Notes: generated by a model not told the origin, from the sequence alone. DNA of 64,000 nucleotides from Bacteroidaceae bacterium (GCA_017622495.1 JAGAQY010000034.1:1-64000); one strand, 5' to 3'. Counted from the stretch's first letter, positions 35,446 through 44,727 are shown. A program made the numbers and translations.

Positions 35446-36426
35446 CTACAACATACTGTACTCATCATCAGCGGTGCAACGGATCTTGATGCGACGCTCG
35501 GTCTTACCAATGAGTTCCAGTTTAACCTTGCTCTCTACCATCTCAAGTGCTGCAAGAAGGTTCTGACGAGCATAGAGACCTGTGGGATAGAAGTCATCGG
35601 TATACCAGGGCTCTTCGGTATAAGCGCCCATACGAGGAGCCTTAACCTCACCGGCACGAGTAGCAGGAGCCATGGGACCCCATACTTCGCCACCCCAGTC
35701 GTCTTCACCACCGAAGTCTACGTTGGGGTTCTGCTCATAGAGAAGGTTACCCTCAGCATCACACTCTGCAATCATCAAAGTGAATGCTGAACCCGGATGG
35801 ATAAAGAAACCACCATCGCCCTCTTCATACCAGTCTTGTCCACTGGTGTAGTTGATAGTCTGGGGACCTTTAAGTTGGATACCGTCGCTCAAGAAGGTAA
35901 CGTCGTCGGCCCAACGTGAAGAACGGAAGGCATTGTACTGCTCTGTAGGAAGAAGAGCATACAGATAGTTCATTGTGTCGGGCACATTGAAGTGGAACTT
36001 GAAGCCATCCTTTCTTGACTCAACCACAGTAATCAGGCGGTCATAAGCGGGTGTGGTGAACACCTTAGACTTGAATACCAACTTACCCTCCTTTGTATAT
36101 ACAAAGAATACAGTGTACTCCTTGCCGCCCTCAAGGCTGTATACATTAATCGTGGTAGGTGCATTGTCTGCAACAGTTACCACACGGCCATCCTCCTCAG
36201 CCTCAGCATAAACAACTGCAGCATCCTTGGTGCTCTCAGCCACGTTACCCTCCTCTACGAGGTAAGCAACAGCCTCAACACCTGAGGTCTTGATGGTGAA
36301 CGAAGCTGAAGTAGAGCGAATCTCTTCGGCCAATTCTTCACTGCCATTTACAGTGATATCCAAGGTAGGGCCTTCATCCTTCTTACAACTCGTAAGACAG
36401 GTAGCAAAAGCCATCACACCTACCAT
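35446..36426 (-). CDS. Lipoprotein gene, N-terminal part, frameshifted
   Basis: A 326-codon fragment beginning MVGVMAFATCLTSC, a lipoprotein signal with Cys at about 14. It stops at 35446 immediately before the point where the downstream frame (33827-35431) takes over. The natural gene would encode about 860 residues. The N-terminal region has two beta-sandwich-like modules (about 20-110 and 115-230). In-frame sequence upstream of the Met reads KIRRNYRNLF, which looks like a positively charged signal start without an ATG. A promoter lies at 36533-36565. The function is unknown; it follows the susC/susD operon in the same direction. Confidence 0.65.
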   Translation of the reverse strand: MVGVMAFATCLTSCKKDEGPTLDITVNGSEELAEEIRSTSASFTIKTSGVEAVAYLVEEGNVAESTKDAAVVYAEAEEDGRVVTVADNAPTTINVYSLEGGKEYTVFFVYTKEGKLVFKSKVFTTPAYDRLITVVESRKDGFKFHFNVPDTMNYLYALLPTEQYNAFRSSRWADDVTFLSDGIQLKGPQTINYTSGQDWYEEGDGGFFIHPGSAFTLMIAECDAEGNLLYEQNPNVDFGGEDDWGGEVWGPMAPATRAGEVKAPRMGAYTEEPWYTDDFYPTGLYARQNLLAALEMVESKVKLELIGKTERRIKIRCTADDEYSML

Positions 36427-36532
36427 GAATAGGTTACGATAGTTTCTTCTTATTTTTGTAAATGAATTAGTTGTTAAATAAAAATTATCAATAGATTAAA
36501 TACAATCTTCTTACCAAAAACTTTTTAGGCCG

Positions 36533-36565
36533 CAAATTTACACATTTTTCACAATTCATTGCAAA
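36533..36565 (-). promoter_or_regulatory. Promoter of the frameshifted lipoprotein gene
   Basis: On the minus strand TTTG (36562-36565), 21 nt, TAAATTTG (36533-36540). It fits the Bacteroidetes consensus and would give a leader of about 100 nt. Confidence 0.5.
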
Positions 36566-36634
36566 ATTTAGCCTAAAATTATCAGAATCAGGCGAAAAAA
36601 ACATTCAGCTACAGCCTATTAGACCAACCAAAGA

Positions 36635-36664
36635 GAGAGGCGCACCCCAATGGATGCGCCTCTC
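36635..36664 (-). terminator. Terminator of susC1/susD1/lipoprotein operon
   Basis: Perfect 10-bp stem GAGAGGCGCA / TGCGCCTCTC with a 10-nt loop, 33 nt after the stop of the last gene (36697). A weak pyrimidine run follows on the minus strand. Confidence 0.75.
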
Positions 36665-36696
36665 GTAATATGAATAATCAACTATCAGTGTCGTTA

Positions 36697-37581
36697 TTAT
36701 TCAGTAGCACCGGGCCAACCTTCAACCCACTGGAACAATTCTGTTGCATAGTCATACAGTGAAGCGGTACCAGCAGCATCTGTGCGTGCCCATGCGCCCT
36801 TCATTGTATATACATTGCCCTCATTGGTAAACGAGCAGTAGTCAGCCTGAGGATGATAGTAGAAGAACCATTCGCCACCAGTAGAAGAGGCCTCACCGAT
36901 TGCCTGGAATGTAGGAGCGATTGTCACTGCATTACCCTGAGCATCCAGAATGAACTGGAGGTGTGCACCGGGTTTGGGGCAATAGCTGGGCTCCAAGTAG
37001 TAGTAGGGGCTGTTCAAGCGATAGAGCTTATAGCCGTTCTCGTCGGTATACTCCTTAGCGGTTTCTACGGGTACGTTGGCATAACCGCCAGCCCAGTTAG
37101 AAGCCATATACACAACACCTGCGCTAACCCAAGTATAATCCTTGATAACAGAGATGGTATGAGTATTGTTACCAGACAGAGAATAGTTGTGCTCGAAGAA
37201 GTTGATAGAGTCCAAAGCAAATGTGATGTTGGCTGTGTAAGAGGTACCCATCACAATGTTAGCCTCGTCAATGTTTACTACGAGTTCAGCGGTATAGCTA
37301 CCGTCAGCAAATGTCACAGCAGAATCAGCCACACTCATAATAGAGTTGTTAAACGAAATCTCCAAGGGGAGTGTTGTCTCACCCACATTTGTGCTACGTG
37401 ACAATGCTACTGTTACAGAGGGAAGAGCATCCGTAGCTGTAAGGCTGTATGACTGCTTGGCCTGGTCGAATGAATACTGGGTCTCAGTCATCTCATACTT
37501 CTCCCAATAGCCCTCATCACTACATGAGGTGAAAGCCACGGCAGCTACAGCAGCCAGAAATAATGATTTATATAATTTCAT
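36697..37581 (-). CDS. SusD-associated lipoprotein, unknown function
   Basis: A 294-residue lipoprotein (MKLYKSLFLAAVAAVAFTSC, lipobox Cys at about 20). Residues 35-145 look like a Calx-beta/Ig-type sandwich (VALSRSTNVGETTLPLEISF..). The C-terminal 140 residues contain YTWVSAGVVYMASNWAGG and several aromatic stretches. It is the third gene of the operon after susC1 and susD1, the usual place for a surface glycan-binding protein; that role is inferred from position only. It shares no clear sequence with the downstream gene of the susC3 operon (55726-56565), apart from being a lipoprotein. Confidence 0.6.
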   Translation of the reverse strand: MKLYKSLFLAAVAAVAFTSCSDEGYWEKYEMTETQYSFDQAKQSYSLTATDALPSVTVALSRSTNVGETTLPLEISFNNSIMSVADSAVTFADGSYTAELVVNIDEANIVMGTSYTANITFALDSINFFEHNYSLSGNNTHTISVIKDYTWVSAGVVYMASNWAGGYANVPVETAKEYTDENGYKLYRLNSPYYYLEPSYCPKPGAHLQFILDAQGNAVTIAPTFQAIGEASSTGGEWFFYYHPQADYCSFTNEGNVYTMKGAWARTDAAGTASLYDYATELFQWVEGWPGATE

Positions 37582-37621
37582 ATTTTTAATTCTTTTAATG
37601 GTTTATACTATAATCCATTGA

Positions 37622-39205
37622 TTACTCTGATACAGGCTCAGGACGGCTAACAACAGGATTGTTGTCATCTTCTGTCAAAGCGGGATTACCCTCAATCTCA
37701 TCCTTGGGCAGACGATAGATAAGAGCACCGTCACCAGCAGGAATATTGAAGATGTAAGCTTCTTGGAAGCCAGCACCACGACGGTCAACACCCTTGTTCA
37801 GACGCATGAGGTCGAAGTAAGAGAAGCCCTCACCCCAGAGTTCGATACGGCGCTGCATCCATACTTGGTTTTGTACCTGTTCTGCAGTAGTAGCTGTGCA
37901 AACGTATGCAGGGTCACGATAGGCAGATACAAAGCTCTGGAGAGTAGCCGCACCAGCAGCAGCATCACCTGCCATAGCCTGAGCCTCAGCCAAGATAAGA
38001 TACATCTCCTCTACACGCATCATGGGAATATCGTTAGCATTGGTAGAGGTGTACACCTCATCCTTGTATGTGCCAAACTTCATCTGAGTGTAAGGAGGGC
38101 AACCTGCCTCAGCAGCATAAGCTGCCTGCTCAGCATTCAAGTTGGGAGATACGCCATTCTCATCGAGGAACCAGCCTTTACGAACGTCAGTTGCAGGGAT
38201 AGCAGCATAGAGGCTCTTGCTAATCTTACGCCATGCACCTACAGAGGCATAACCATAGTTGAGTGAACCCATGTGAGAGGGCCAGTTACAGATACCTGAT
38301 GTTACAGGACGGTCGGTCTCTGCAACGAGGATACCCCACATCCAAGAATTATCTTCGATTTCGCTCATGGTAGGCTTGCTTACCTGTTCTGCTGTATAAG
38401 GAGTAGCATCGGTCAGCTCGAGAGCCTTGGCAGCATCAGCAGCAGCCTCAGGCCAGTTGTTCATTACCAAGTTTACACGTGCACGGAGACCATAGGCTAC
38501 CTCTGTGTTGATGTAGCGCTTGTCAGCACGCGTTACGGGAGACTTTTCAAAGAGAGCGATAGCGTTATCCAAGTCAGTCATGATCTGCTCATACACCTCT
38601 GCTACAGTTGAGCGGGGGCAACCCTCAGAACCGGCAGCGTCCATGTTGGCCTCAGTGATAAGGGGTACACAAGGCTTATTTTCGTTACCTACATAGGTCT
38701 GCTGATAGAGCTGAGCCAGATAGAAATAGTCGAAAGCACGGATAGCGTATGCCTGAGCCAGATAGAACTGCAGGTTCTCATCCTCTGTGTCAGGGGCAAT
38801 CATACTTGTCACAGCATTAACAGCGTTAATCTGCTTGTAGAATGTACTCCAAGTGATGTAGGTAGCAGTACCAGTATAGCTGAGGTCTGCATAAGTCACA
38901 GCAGCGCCGAACCAGTTGTAACCTATATCCTCAGATACGAGATCGACACCACGAGTATCTGTAAACAGCATTACTGCGGGATAAGAGAGGTCATTGTGAT
39001 TTCCCTCGCCCACATTCTTACCGAACCCGTAGAACATTGCGCTCATACCGTTCACACTCGCCTCAATACGCTCAGGATTGGCGCTAACAGCAGCCTCTTT
39101 CTGATCGGCAGTGATAGTAGAACCCATAGGCTCGGTGTTCATGTCGTAGCAACCGGTAAGTGCTACACATGCCAAAGCCGATGCAATATATTTAATCTTT
39201 TTCAT
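37622..39205 (-). CDS. SusD-family nutrient-binding lipoprotein (operon 1)
   Basis: A 527-residue SusD/RagB-type outer-membrane lipoprotein that lids a SusC transporter. Lipobox at SALACVALTGC (Cys at about 19). The tetratricopeptide-like N-terminal domain contains YFYLAQLYQQTYVG and AYGLRARVNLVMNNWPEAAADAAKALEL. The C-terminal ends MQRRIELWGEGFSYFDLMRLNKGVDRRG..FNIPAGDGALIYRLPKDEIEGNP, the usual SusD ending. It follows susC1 after 23 nt. It belongs to the same subfamily as the SusD at 48013. Confidence 0.95.
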   Translation of the reverse strand: MKKIKYIASALACVALTGCYDMNTEPMGSTITADQKEAAVSANPERIEASVNGMSAMFYGFGKNVGEGNHNDLSYPAVMLFTDTRGVDLVSEDIGYNWFGAAVTYADLSYTGTATYITWSTFYKQINAVNAVTSMIAPDTEDENLQFYLAQAYAIRAFDYFYLAQLYQQTYVGNENKPCVPLITEANMDAAGSEGCPRSTVAEVYEQIMTDLDNAIALFEKSPVTRADKRYINTEVAYGLRARVNLVMNNWPEAAADAAKALELTDATPYTAEQVSKPTMSEIEDNSWMWGILVAETDRPVTSGICNWPSHMGSLNYGYASVGAWRKISKSLYAAIPATDVRKGWFLDENGVSPNLNAEQAAYAAEAGCPPYTQMKFGTYKDEVYTSTNANDIPMMRVEEMYLILAEAQAMAGDAAAGAATLQSFVSAYRDPAYVCTATTAEQVQNQVWMQRRIELWGEGFSYFDLMRLNKGVDRRGAGFQEAYIFNIPAGDGALIYRLPKDEIEGNPALTEDDNNPVVSRPEPVSE

Positions 39206-39228
39206 TGTCTTTCTTACCTTTTAAATGA

Positions 39229-42200
39229 TTAGAATGTCAGTTTTACACCAGCCGAGAATGTACGGATTGCACCGTATGTAGCGGTTGATGAAGAATAGAA
39301 GCCTTGACGGGGGTCCATGCCCTTGCGAGCAGTAAGGATAGCCAGATTATCAGCAACACCGAAAATACGCAATGAGCTGATACCCGCACCACGGAGCCAT
39401 GCCTTCGGGAAAGTATAGCCGAGGGTGATATTGTTCAGAGCAAGGTAGTTTGAAGAAATCAGCCAACGGTCTGAAGAAGAGTTGGTATACTGATCCATGT
39501 AGTCAAGACGAGGAACATCTGTGATACGGTTCTCGGGAGTCCATGCATTGGCAATATCCTTGTGCCAGTTCTGACCTGCACCATAACCGTCACCGTTGTG
39601 CATCAAATCCTGATAACTATAATCCCAAATTCTACCACCGAGCTGATAAGCGAACTGTACAGAGAGGTCGAAACCGTGGAACTCAAGACTGGTACCGAAA
39701 CCACCATATACCTTAGGCAGGAGGTCGCCAGTAGCCTGACGGTTGGTTGACTGAGCCTTCTGATAGTCAGCAGTTACATAATACTCAGGATTCTTCTCAT
39801 ACTCTGCTACAGCAGCATTATAAGCGTCTTCATTACCCTCCTTTGTAAGTTCCTTATACTCATCGGCAGTAAGCTCTCTCTTAAGATACTCGTCTGCAGT
39901 AGTCATGGCCTCGTAGAGAGCCTTACCCGAGTTAGGATCAACACCTACAAACTTTGTCAGATAGAGCTGATACATAGACTCGCCCTCTTCGTAGATGGTA
40001 GAGCCATCGATGAACTTACCGTTCAATTCGGGGTGAAGTGCAATAATCTTATTCTTCACGAAAGTAGCATTGGCATATACATCCCAACGGAACTTCTTGA
40101 ACTCAACGGGAGTAGCGTTCAACTCAATTTCCCAACCAGAGTTAGCCATAGAACCGATATTCATGGGAATTGAGGTGTAACCGTTAGAAACAGCTACGGG
40201 CTTGTAGTAAAGCATATCGCTGGTAGTACGGTTGAAGTACTCAACGGTACCGCTCAGTTTGCTCTTCCAGAGTGAGAAGTCAACACCCGCATTGAATGCG
40301 TTAGACTTTTCCCATGTGATGTCCTTGTTACCTTTATAAACAAGGTTACCATCTGAGAACACACCATCAGCACCAGTCACCTGATACTGGTCGAGGTAAG
40401 CATAATAGTTCTGGATATCATCGTTACCCTGCTGACCATAAGAAGCCTTCACCTTCAAGATGTCAACCCAGTCTACATCGTTCATGAAATACTCCTTGCT
40501 GAGTACCCATGCAGCAGATGCTGAGTAGAAGTTACCCCAACGATTATCGGGATGGAAGCGTGAAGAAGCATCGCGACGATATGATACGCTACCGAAGTAC
40601 TTCTCATCATAGTTGTAGTTGAAACGGCCGAGGATACCACGGGTAGAGTATGCGTATGTAGAGCCACCACCACGCTTCTGGTCGATAGTATTGTTGATAG
40701 TGAAGTCACCATCTTTATAGAGGTTCTGACCTGAAGCATAGAATTCTTCGTAACGGAGGTCGTATGCCTCGTAACCTACCAATGCATCGTATGTGCTCTT
40801 ACCGTATGTCTTGTTGTAAGTAGCCAAATACTGTTGGTTCAAAGCCATTGTATGCATGTGATACTGCATGGCTGTACCGCCATAGCTTGCACTTTGGCCA
40901 TACTTGGCATTACCCACGTTATGATAGCGCGTATTGTCAATGTGTGTACCCAAAGAGGCAGTCAACTTCAAGCCCTTGAGGGGAGTGATCTCAGCAAACC
41001 ACTTGCTGTTCATGATGTCCATGAGGTACTCCTCGGTATTGTAGAAGAGGTCGCTGACAGGGTTAGACATAGACATCCAGTTACGCGTGAAGGGGATAGC
41101 CTTACCATCAGCGCCCAGACCATTACCATAGTCATAGATAGGACGGCCGCTATTGGCATCACGGATGATATTGCCGTTCACATCGCGGAAGTACATAGGA
41201 TAGATAGGAGCAATCTGGTTTGCCAAATTAAAAGCATTGGCAGAAGAGCCAGAAGAAGAAGAAGTCTGATCACCGGGGTAGCGGCTTGTGCTGTTGGTGT
41301 AAGCGAGGTTAGCACCAAACTTCAGCCACTTCTTTGCCTGATAGTCAACATTCAGACGAGTAGAGATACGATCGAAACCTGAGTCCTCGATGAGACCGCC
41401 ATCCTCAAGGTAACCTGCTGAGAAGTAGTAGCTGATGCGGTCGGTACCACCTGATACACCGAGGTTGTACTCCTGACGCATCTGACTGTCAATAGTACCG
41501 GCAGTCCAGTCATCGGGAGTATAGTAGTACTTACCATCGCTGTAGCCGAGAGTAGCCAAAGGATCCACCTTGCCGTCGAGGCCGATAAGGCCAGGAGCAC
41601 CGTTCAAGGTATACATCTGATAACCTACAGCATCGAAGAGGTTCTCGTTAGCGTAAGCATGAGCAGCAGCAGCAGATTTACCCAAATCATAGTAACCAGC
41701 ATTGCGGTATGCCTGGTACAGAGTCTCCATATAAGAATCTGCAGTTTCGAGCACATCGTACTTGCCAATCTGACGTTCGTTAACACCCCACTTGGCATCA
41801 AAAGTGATGCGTGCATCGTGAGTCTTACCCTTCTTTGTTGTTACCATGATAACACCGTTGGCACCACGTGCACCGTAAAGAGCAGCAGCAGCAGCGTCCT
41901 TCAGTACTGACATGCTCTCGATGTCGGCAGGGTTGATAGAAGAGATATCACCGTCGAAGGGGATACCGTCAACTACATACAACGGAGTGTTGCTTGCATA
42001 GAGTGAACCGATACCGCGGATACGAACGGTAGAGCTTGTACCCGGCTGACCGTTTGAGCTCAATGTCTGAACACCGGCGATAGTACCAGAAAGCGCGTTG
42101 GTGATGTTAGAAACCTGACGGTCCTCCAACTTCTCGGCATCAACCACTGAAGCCGAACCGGTGAAGGCCGATTTCTTAACAGTACCGTAAGCAACCACCA

Positions 42201-42519
42201 TCACATCGTCGAGGGCTACGCCGTCCTCTGTCAATGTAACCTTGATGGTCTTGCCACGCAAGATCTTTACCTCCTGAGTAGCCATACCCATGTACGACAC
42301 GCGAAGTGTAGTAGCTGAAGCAGGCACATCAGCAATCACAAACTTACCTTCAATATCAGTAGCAGCACCGAGGTCGGTACCTACAACCAATACAGAGGCG
42401 CCAATTACAGGCTCACCGTCAGCTTCGGAGTAAACCACACCCGAGATCTGAGAGGTTTGCGCTGTTGCCATACCAATACCACTGAGGATAAAGGTCAACA
42501 AAAATAGCACTTTTTTCAT
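39229..42519 (-). CDS. SusC-family TonB-dependent transporter (operon 1, complete)
   Basis: A 1096-residue outer-membrane transporter. Signal peptide (about 1-20, MKKVLFLLTFILSGIGMATA), carboxypeptidase-regulatory-like domain (about 22-98, ISGVVYSEADGEPVIGASVLV), plug (about 110-225, VRIRGIGSLYASNTPLYVVDGIPFDG and VLKDAAAAALYGARGANGVIMVTTKKG) and beta-barrel ending in Phe (FSAGVKLTF). It carries a complete N-terminus and does not contain the 18-bp crossover site, but an inverted copy lies 114 nt upstream (42633-42650). No TAnnTTTG box is visible between 42520 and 42950 on the minus strand, so its promoter may be supplied by inversion. Confidence 0.95.
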   Translation of the reverse strand: MKKVLFLLTFILSGIGMATAQTSQISGVVYSEADGEPVIGASVLVVGTDLGAATDIEGKFVIADVPASATTLRVSYMGMATQEVKILRGKTIKVTLTEDGVALDDVMVVAYGTVKKSAFTGSASVVDAEKLEDRQVSNITNALSGTIAGVQTLSSNGQPGTSSTVRIRGIGSLYASNTPLYVVDGIPFDGDISSINPADIESMSVLKDAAAAALYGARGANGVIMVTTKKGKTHDARITFDAKWGVNERQIGKYDVLETADSYMETLYQAYRNAGYYDLGKSAAAAHAYANENLFDAVGYQMYTLNGAPGLIGLDGKVDPLATLGYSDGKYYYTPDDWTAGTIDSQMRQEYNLGVSGGTDRISYYFSAGYLEDGGLIEDSGFDRISTRLNVDYQAKKWLKFGANLAYTNSTSRYPGDQTSSSSGSSANAFNLANQIAPIYPMYFRDVNGNIIRDANSGRPIYDYGNGLGADGKAIPFTRNWMSMSNPVSDLFYNTEEYLMDIMNSKWFAEITPLKGLKLTASLGTHIDNTRYHNVGNAKYGQSASYGGTAMQYHMHTMALNQQYLATYNKTYGKSTYDALVGYEAYDLRYEEFYASGQNLYKDGDFTINNTIDQKRGGGSTYAYSTRGILGRFNYNYDEKYFGSVSYRRDASSRFHPDNRWGNFYSASAAWVLSKEYFMNDVDWVDILKVKASYGQQGNDDIQNYYAYLDQYQVTGADGVFSDGNLVYKGNKDITWEKSNAFNAGVDFSLWKSKLSGTVEYFNRTTSDMLYYKPVAVSNGYTSIPMNIGSMANSGWEIELNATPVEFKKFRWDVYANATFVKNKIIALHPELNGKFIDGSTIYEEGESMYQLYLTKFVGVDPNSGKALYEAMTTADEYLKRELTADEYKELTKEGNEDAYNAAVAEYEKNPEYYVTADYQKAQSTNRQATGDLLPKVYGGFGTSLEFHGFDLSVQFAYQLGGRIWDYSYQDLMHNGDGYGAGQNWHKDIANAWTPENRITDVPRLDYMDQYTNSSSDRWLISSNYLALNNITLGYTFPKAWLRGAGISSLRIFGVADNLAILTARKGMDPRQGFYSSSTATYGAIRTFSAGVKLTF

Positions 42520-42632
42520 AAATAATGAATTTAAGTAAATAGTAATTAAACAGTTAAAACTTTATTCAAACTTCAAGAGTTTCCTAATACCTATAATAAG
42601 AGAGAAAGAGAAATAGAGAGAAAAATCAGCGC

Positions 42633-42650
42633 AAAGTCTTCGCGCTACTT
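42633..42650 (-). repeat. Predicted recombinase crossover site, inverted copy
   Basis: AAGTAGCGCGAAGACTTT on the minus strand. It sits in a fully symmetric context with 9-bp arms GCGCAAAGT / ACTTTGCGC around a 9-nt centre (42629-42655), the layout expected for two recombinase subunits on either side of a crossover region. 22 nt (42632-42653) are identical to the copy at 51077-51098. Read in the SusC frame the site would continue to TTG CGC TGA, a stop at 42626-42628. Confidence 0.8.
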
Positions 42651-42767
42651 TGCGCGGAGAAATTAACGTCTCATCCGATAGCCAAATTCCTATAGGATTC
42701 TTCCGTTCAAACAACCCATTAGGGTGTATATTTAGCTGTTTATACATATAAATGTGTTTTGGCTTTT

Positions 42768-43208
42768 TTATCTGCCATCGTCCGCCGCGATGCGTAACCA
42801 CTTGTTTACATGGCTGATATTGGCTGACACTGCGTACGATTTTCAGTGTCAGCCATAACCCGCAAGAAAAGATACCGAGGATCGCTTTATAGCAAGGTCT
42901 TTCTCGCTACCTTTTGTTTGTCGTTCTCTGTTTGTTACAAGCAATTCTATTTACTGCTGCGCAACAGCAAGGTTGCTGTTGGGCAAAGGTAACATTGCTG
43001 TTGGGCAAGGGTAATGTTGCTGTTGCGCAGCGGTAAATAAAAACACACGTCCGTTTCAGAGTGGAAGCATTATGAAATCGCTTTTAGAGATATCTTAACG
43101 GCATATAATGACTGCTGATAGGCCGATGTGGACAATCGTACGCAATGTCCGCCACTACAATATTCATATACAGAGGATTATCCTCTATTGGCGGACGGTG
43201 GCAGATAA
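42768..43208. repeat. Nested inverted-repeat element centred on palindrome array D
   Basis: Outer arms: TTATCTGCCATCGTCCGCC (about 42770-42788) and its diverged complement GGCGGACGGTGGCAGATAA (about 43190-43208). Second arms: ACTGCGTACGATTTT (within 42821-42855, itself a hairpin with perfect 12-bp arms TGGCTGACACTG / CAGTGTCAGCCA) and AATCGTACGCAATGTC (about 43131-43147). The centre of symmetry, about 42989, coincides with array D. No gene is convincing inside it. The remaining gap 42520-42630 is AT-rich leader for susC1, and 43210-43402 contains repeat R copy 4. Confidence 0.6.
42948..43039. repeat. Palindrome array D (22-nt period, TTGCTGTTGGGCAA type)
   Basis: Four 22-nt units start at 42951, 42973, 42995 and 43017. 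Units 2 and 3 begin TTGCTGTTGGGCAA and unit 4 TTGCTGTTGCGCAG; unit 1 (TTACTGCTGCGCAACAGCAA) is the inverted complement of unit 4, pairing 22 of 23 positions over 42948-42970 with 43017-43039. So, as in array A, inverted flanks close the direct repeats into one stem. It lies downstream of the recombinase gene, inside the predicted invertible segment. Confidence 0.82.
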
Positions 43209-43290
43209 ATAACCTCCTTTATATATATACGCGTACACGCGCACGCGAGATTACCTCTACTCACCATCATCAGTCTGAATTTTATAAATG

Positions 43291-43356
43291 CTTTGCATTT
43301 AAGAAGACTTGCTGGCTCGGCATAATCCCGCAAGCGGTTTCTGCACTCGCTACGCT
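43291..43356 (+). repeat. Dispersed repeat R, degenerate copy 4
   Basis: GCTTTGCATTTAAGAAGACTTGCTGGCTCGGCATAAT.. resembles the inner part of copies 1 and 2 (GCTTTGCTTTAAGATGGCTTGCTTGCTCGGCAATAAT). Matches then fade, with CACTCGCTACGCTGCG near the end. An AATTCTCAATTTTCAATTCTC fragment follows at about 43365. Confidence 0.5.
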
Positions 43357-43402
43357 GCGTCTTTCAATTCTCAATTTTCAATTCTCTTGTGTTACCCCTG
43401 TG

Positions 43403-44563
43403 CTACCGCTTTCGGCATTTTTTCAGCTCCTTGATGATGGTTTGGTTGATGACCTCGCAGTAGTTCATCGTCGTCTTCACATTCTTGTGCCCGAGCAGCC
43501 TCTGCACTGTAGTCACGTTTACCCCCTGCATGAGTAGCAGCGTGGCATTGGTGTGGCGGGCGCTGTGGAAGGAGAAGTGTTTGCGTATGCCTGCATGTTG
43601 GGCGATACGCTGCAGGCGCTTGTCTACGGTAGAGTTTGACGGCAAGTGGAAGAATGCATCCATGTTATCAGAATATCTGTTGAGCAGCGCCAGCGCCTTG
43701 CCCTCAAACAGGAGGTCGATGGGCAGGCTGATGCTTGCGCCAGTCTTCTGGCTCTCCGTGTTGATCCAGGTGTGAGTGGTTCCACGCTGTATGTTGGCAG
43801 TGGTTAATCGCACAAAATCGGAGTATCGCAACCCCGTGTAGCAGCAGAAGAGAAAAGCGTCCAATGTCTTTTGCAGTTGCAGGGCTTTGGGTGGCAGGAT
43901 GAGCCGCTCCAGCTTCTCCAGTTCAAACGGTGTCAGGTGGGTATGAGTAAAAGGCCGATGGCTGATGCGGCGTTTATGGAAGGGATTGTCCTCTTCGCTC
44001 ATCACGCCACGCTGGATAGCGGCATTCACATAGATGCGCAGATGGGAGAGGTGCTTGGCAATGGTGTTGGTGTGATACCCTTTTGTGCACATCCATGACT
44101 CGAATTTGCTGACGAAGTAGGGCGTCAGCTCCCCTATGGTCAGCTCTCCACAATACTCTTTTAGTAGATAATAGGTTGTATATCTGTTCTCCCGCGTGCT
44201 CTCGCGTATACGCCCCTTCTCTATTTCGCTGGCCATGAAAGGGAGGAACTGCGGCGCGATACCATTCTTGACCTCCTCTCGCAGTGCTCGTAACGAAATG
44301 TTGCGCCCGCTCTTCCATAGCGCAATCTCCTTACCCTCCAGTTCGGTCATGCGCTCGACTATCATCCAGTTCAGCTCCTCGGCATGCGGATGATGGCAAA
44401 TCTCACGCTTTGCATCGTCCCATTGCGAGGGATATATATAAATATGTGTAGATACATACATGCGACGCCGCTCCAGGTATGCTTCTATCTGGATGAGGCC
44501 CTTGCCATCGGCCCTCAGCTGCTTTTTGCGGTTAAATACCGCCCGATACATAATCTTCTTCAT
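43403..44563 (-). CDS. Tyrosine recombinase, predicted SusC/SusD invertase
   Basis: A 386-residue tyrosine recombinase of the Bacteroidetes type. N-terminal Arm-binding-like part (about 1-95), SAM-like core-binding domain (about 100-200) and a catalytic domain with all expected residues: R246 (TGLRYSD), K273 (QKTG), H333 and R336 (HSARHTNA), H359 (LLGHK) and nucleophile Y368 (MNYCEV). The gene lies between inverted 18-bp sites at 42633 and 44990, between divergent susC operons, so I infer that it catalyses their inversion, as the Tsr-type enzymes do for SusC/SusD genes in Bacteroides fragilis. An alternative is an ordinary integrase left by a mobile element, but no other mobile genes flank it. 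Confidence 0.85.
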   Translation of the reverse strand: MKKIMYRAVFNRKKQLRADGKGLIQIEAYLERRRMYVSTHIYIYPSQWDDAKREICHHPHAEELNWMIVERMTELEGKEIALWKSGRNISLRALREEVKNGIAPQFLPFMASEIEKGRIRESTRENRYTTYYLLKEYCGELTIGELTPYFVSKFESWMCTKGYHTNTIAKHLSHLRIYVNAAIQRGVMSEEDNPFHKRRISHRPFTHTHLTPFELEKLERLILPPKALQLQKTLDAFLFCCYTGLRYSDFVRLTTANIQRGTTHTWINTESQKTGASISLPIDLLFEGKALALLNRYSDNMDAFFHLPSNSTVDKRLQRIAQHAGIRKHFSFHSARHTNATLLLMQGVNVTTVQRLLGHKNVKTTMNYCEVINQTIIKELKKCRKR

Positions 44564-44693
44564 TTTTCTTGTCCTTTGGTTTGATGTAGCCCTTTCAAAA
44601 AGCCACTGTTTTGTGCTCGTTTTATAACATTTTCACCATTTCAGACGTTGAAAACCGCATTTTTGAAGTTAAAAATACGGATTTTAAGTTTTT

Positions 44694-44727
44694 TTTGCGG
44701 TTATCTCGATTTTTTGCGCTACATTTG
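44694..44727 (+). promoter_or_regulatory. susC2 promoter
   Basis: TTTG (44694-44697), 22 nt, TACATTTG (44720-44727). It precedes the ATG at 44787 by about 60 nt and lies inside the predicted invertible segment, so it would be the mobile promoter of the shufflon. Confidence 0.6.

Noticed and set aside
42520..42627. A complete shufflon site inside susC1
   Set aside because: The matching region of susC1 (GCTACTACACTTCGC) does not contain the 18-bp sequence; only the upstream inverted copy exists, so susC1 is affected by promoter placement, not by exchange of its start.
42562..42801. 79-codon open frame on the minus strand between array D and susC1
   Set aside because: It covers the crossover site and an inverted-repeat arm; composition suggests non-coding DNA.
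43145..43537. 130-codon open frame on the plus strand
   Set aside because: Runs through repeat R copy 4 and into the antisense of the recombinase gene; no protein-like pattern.
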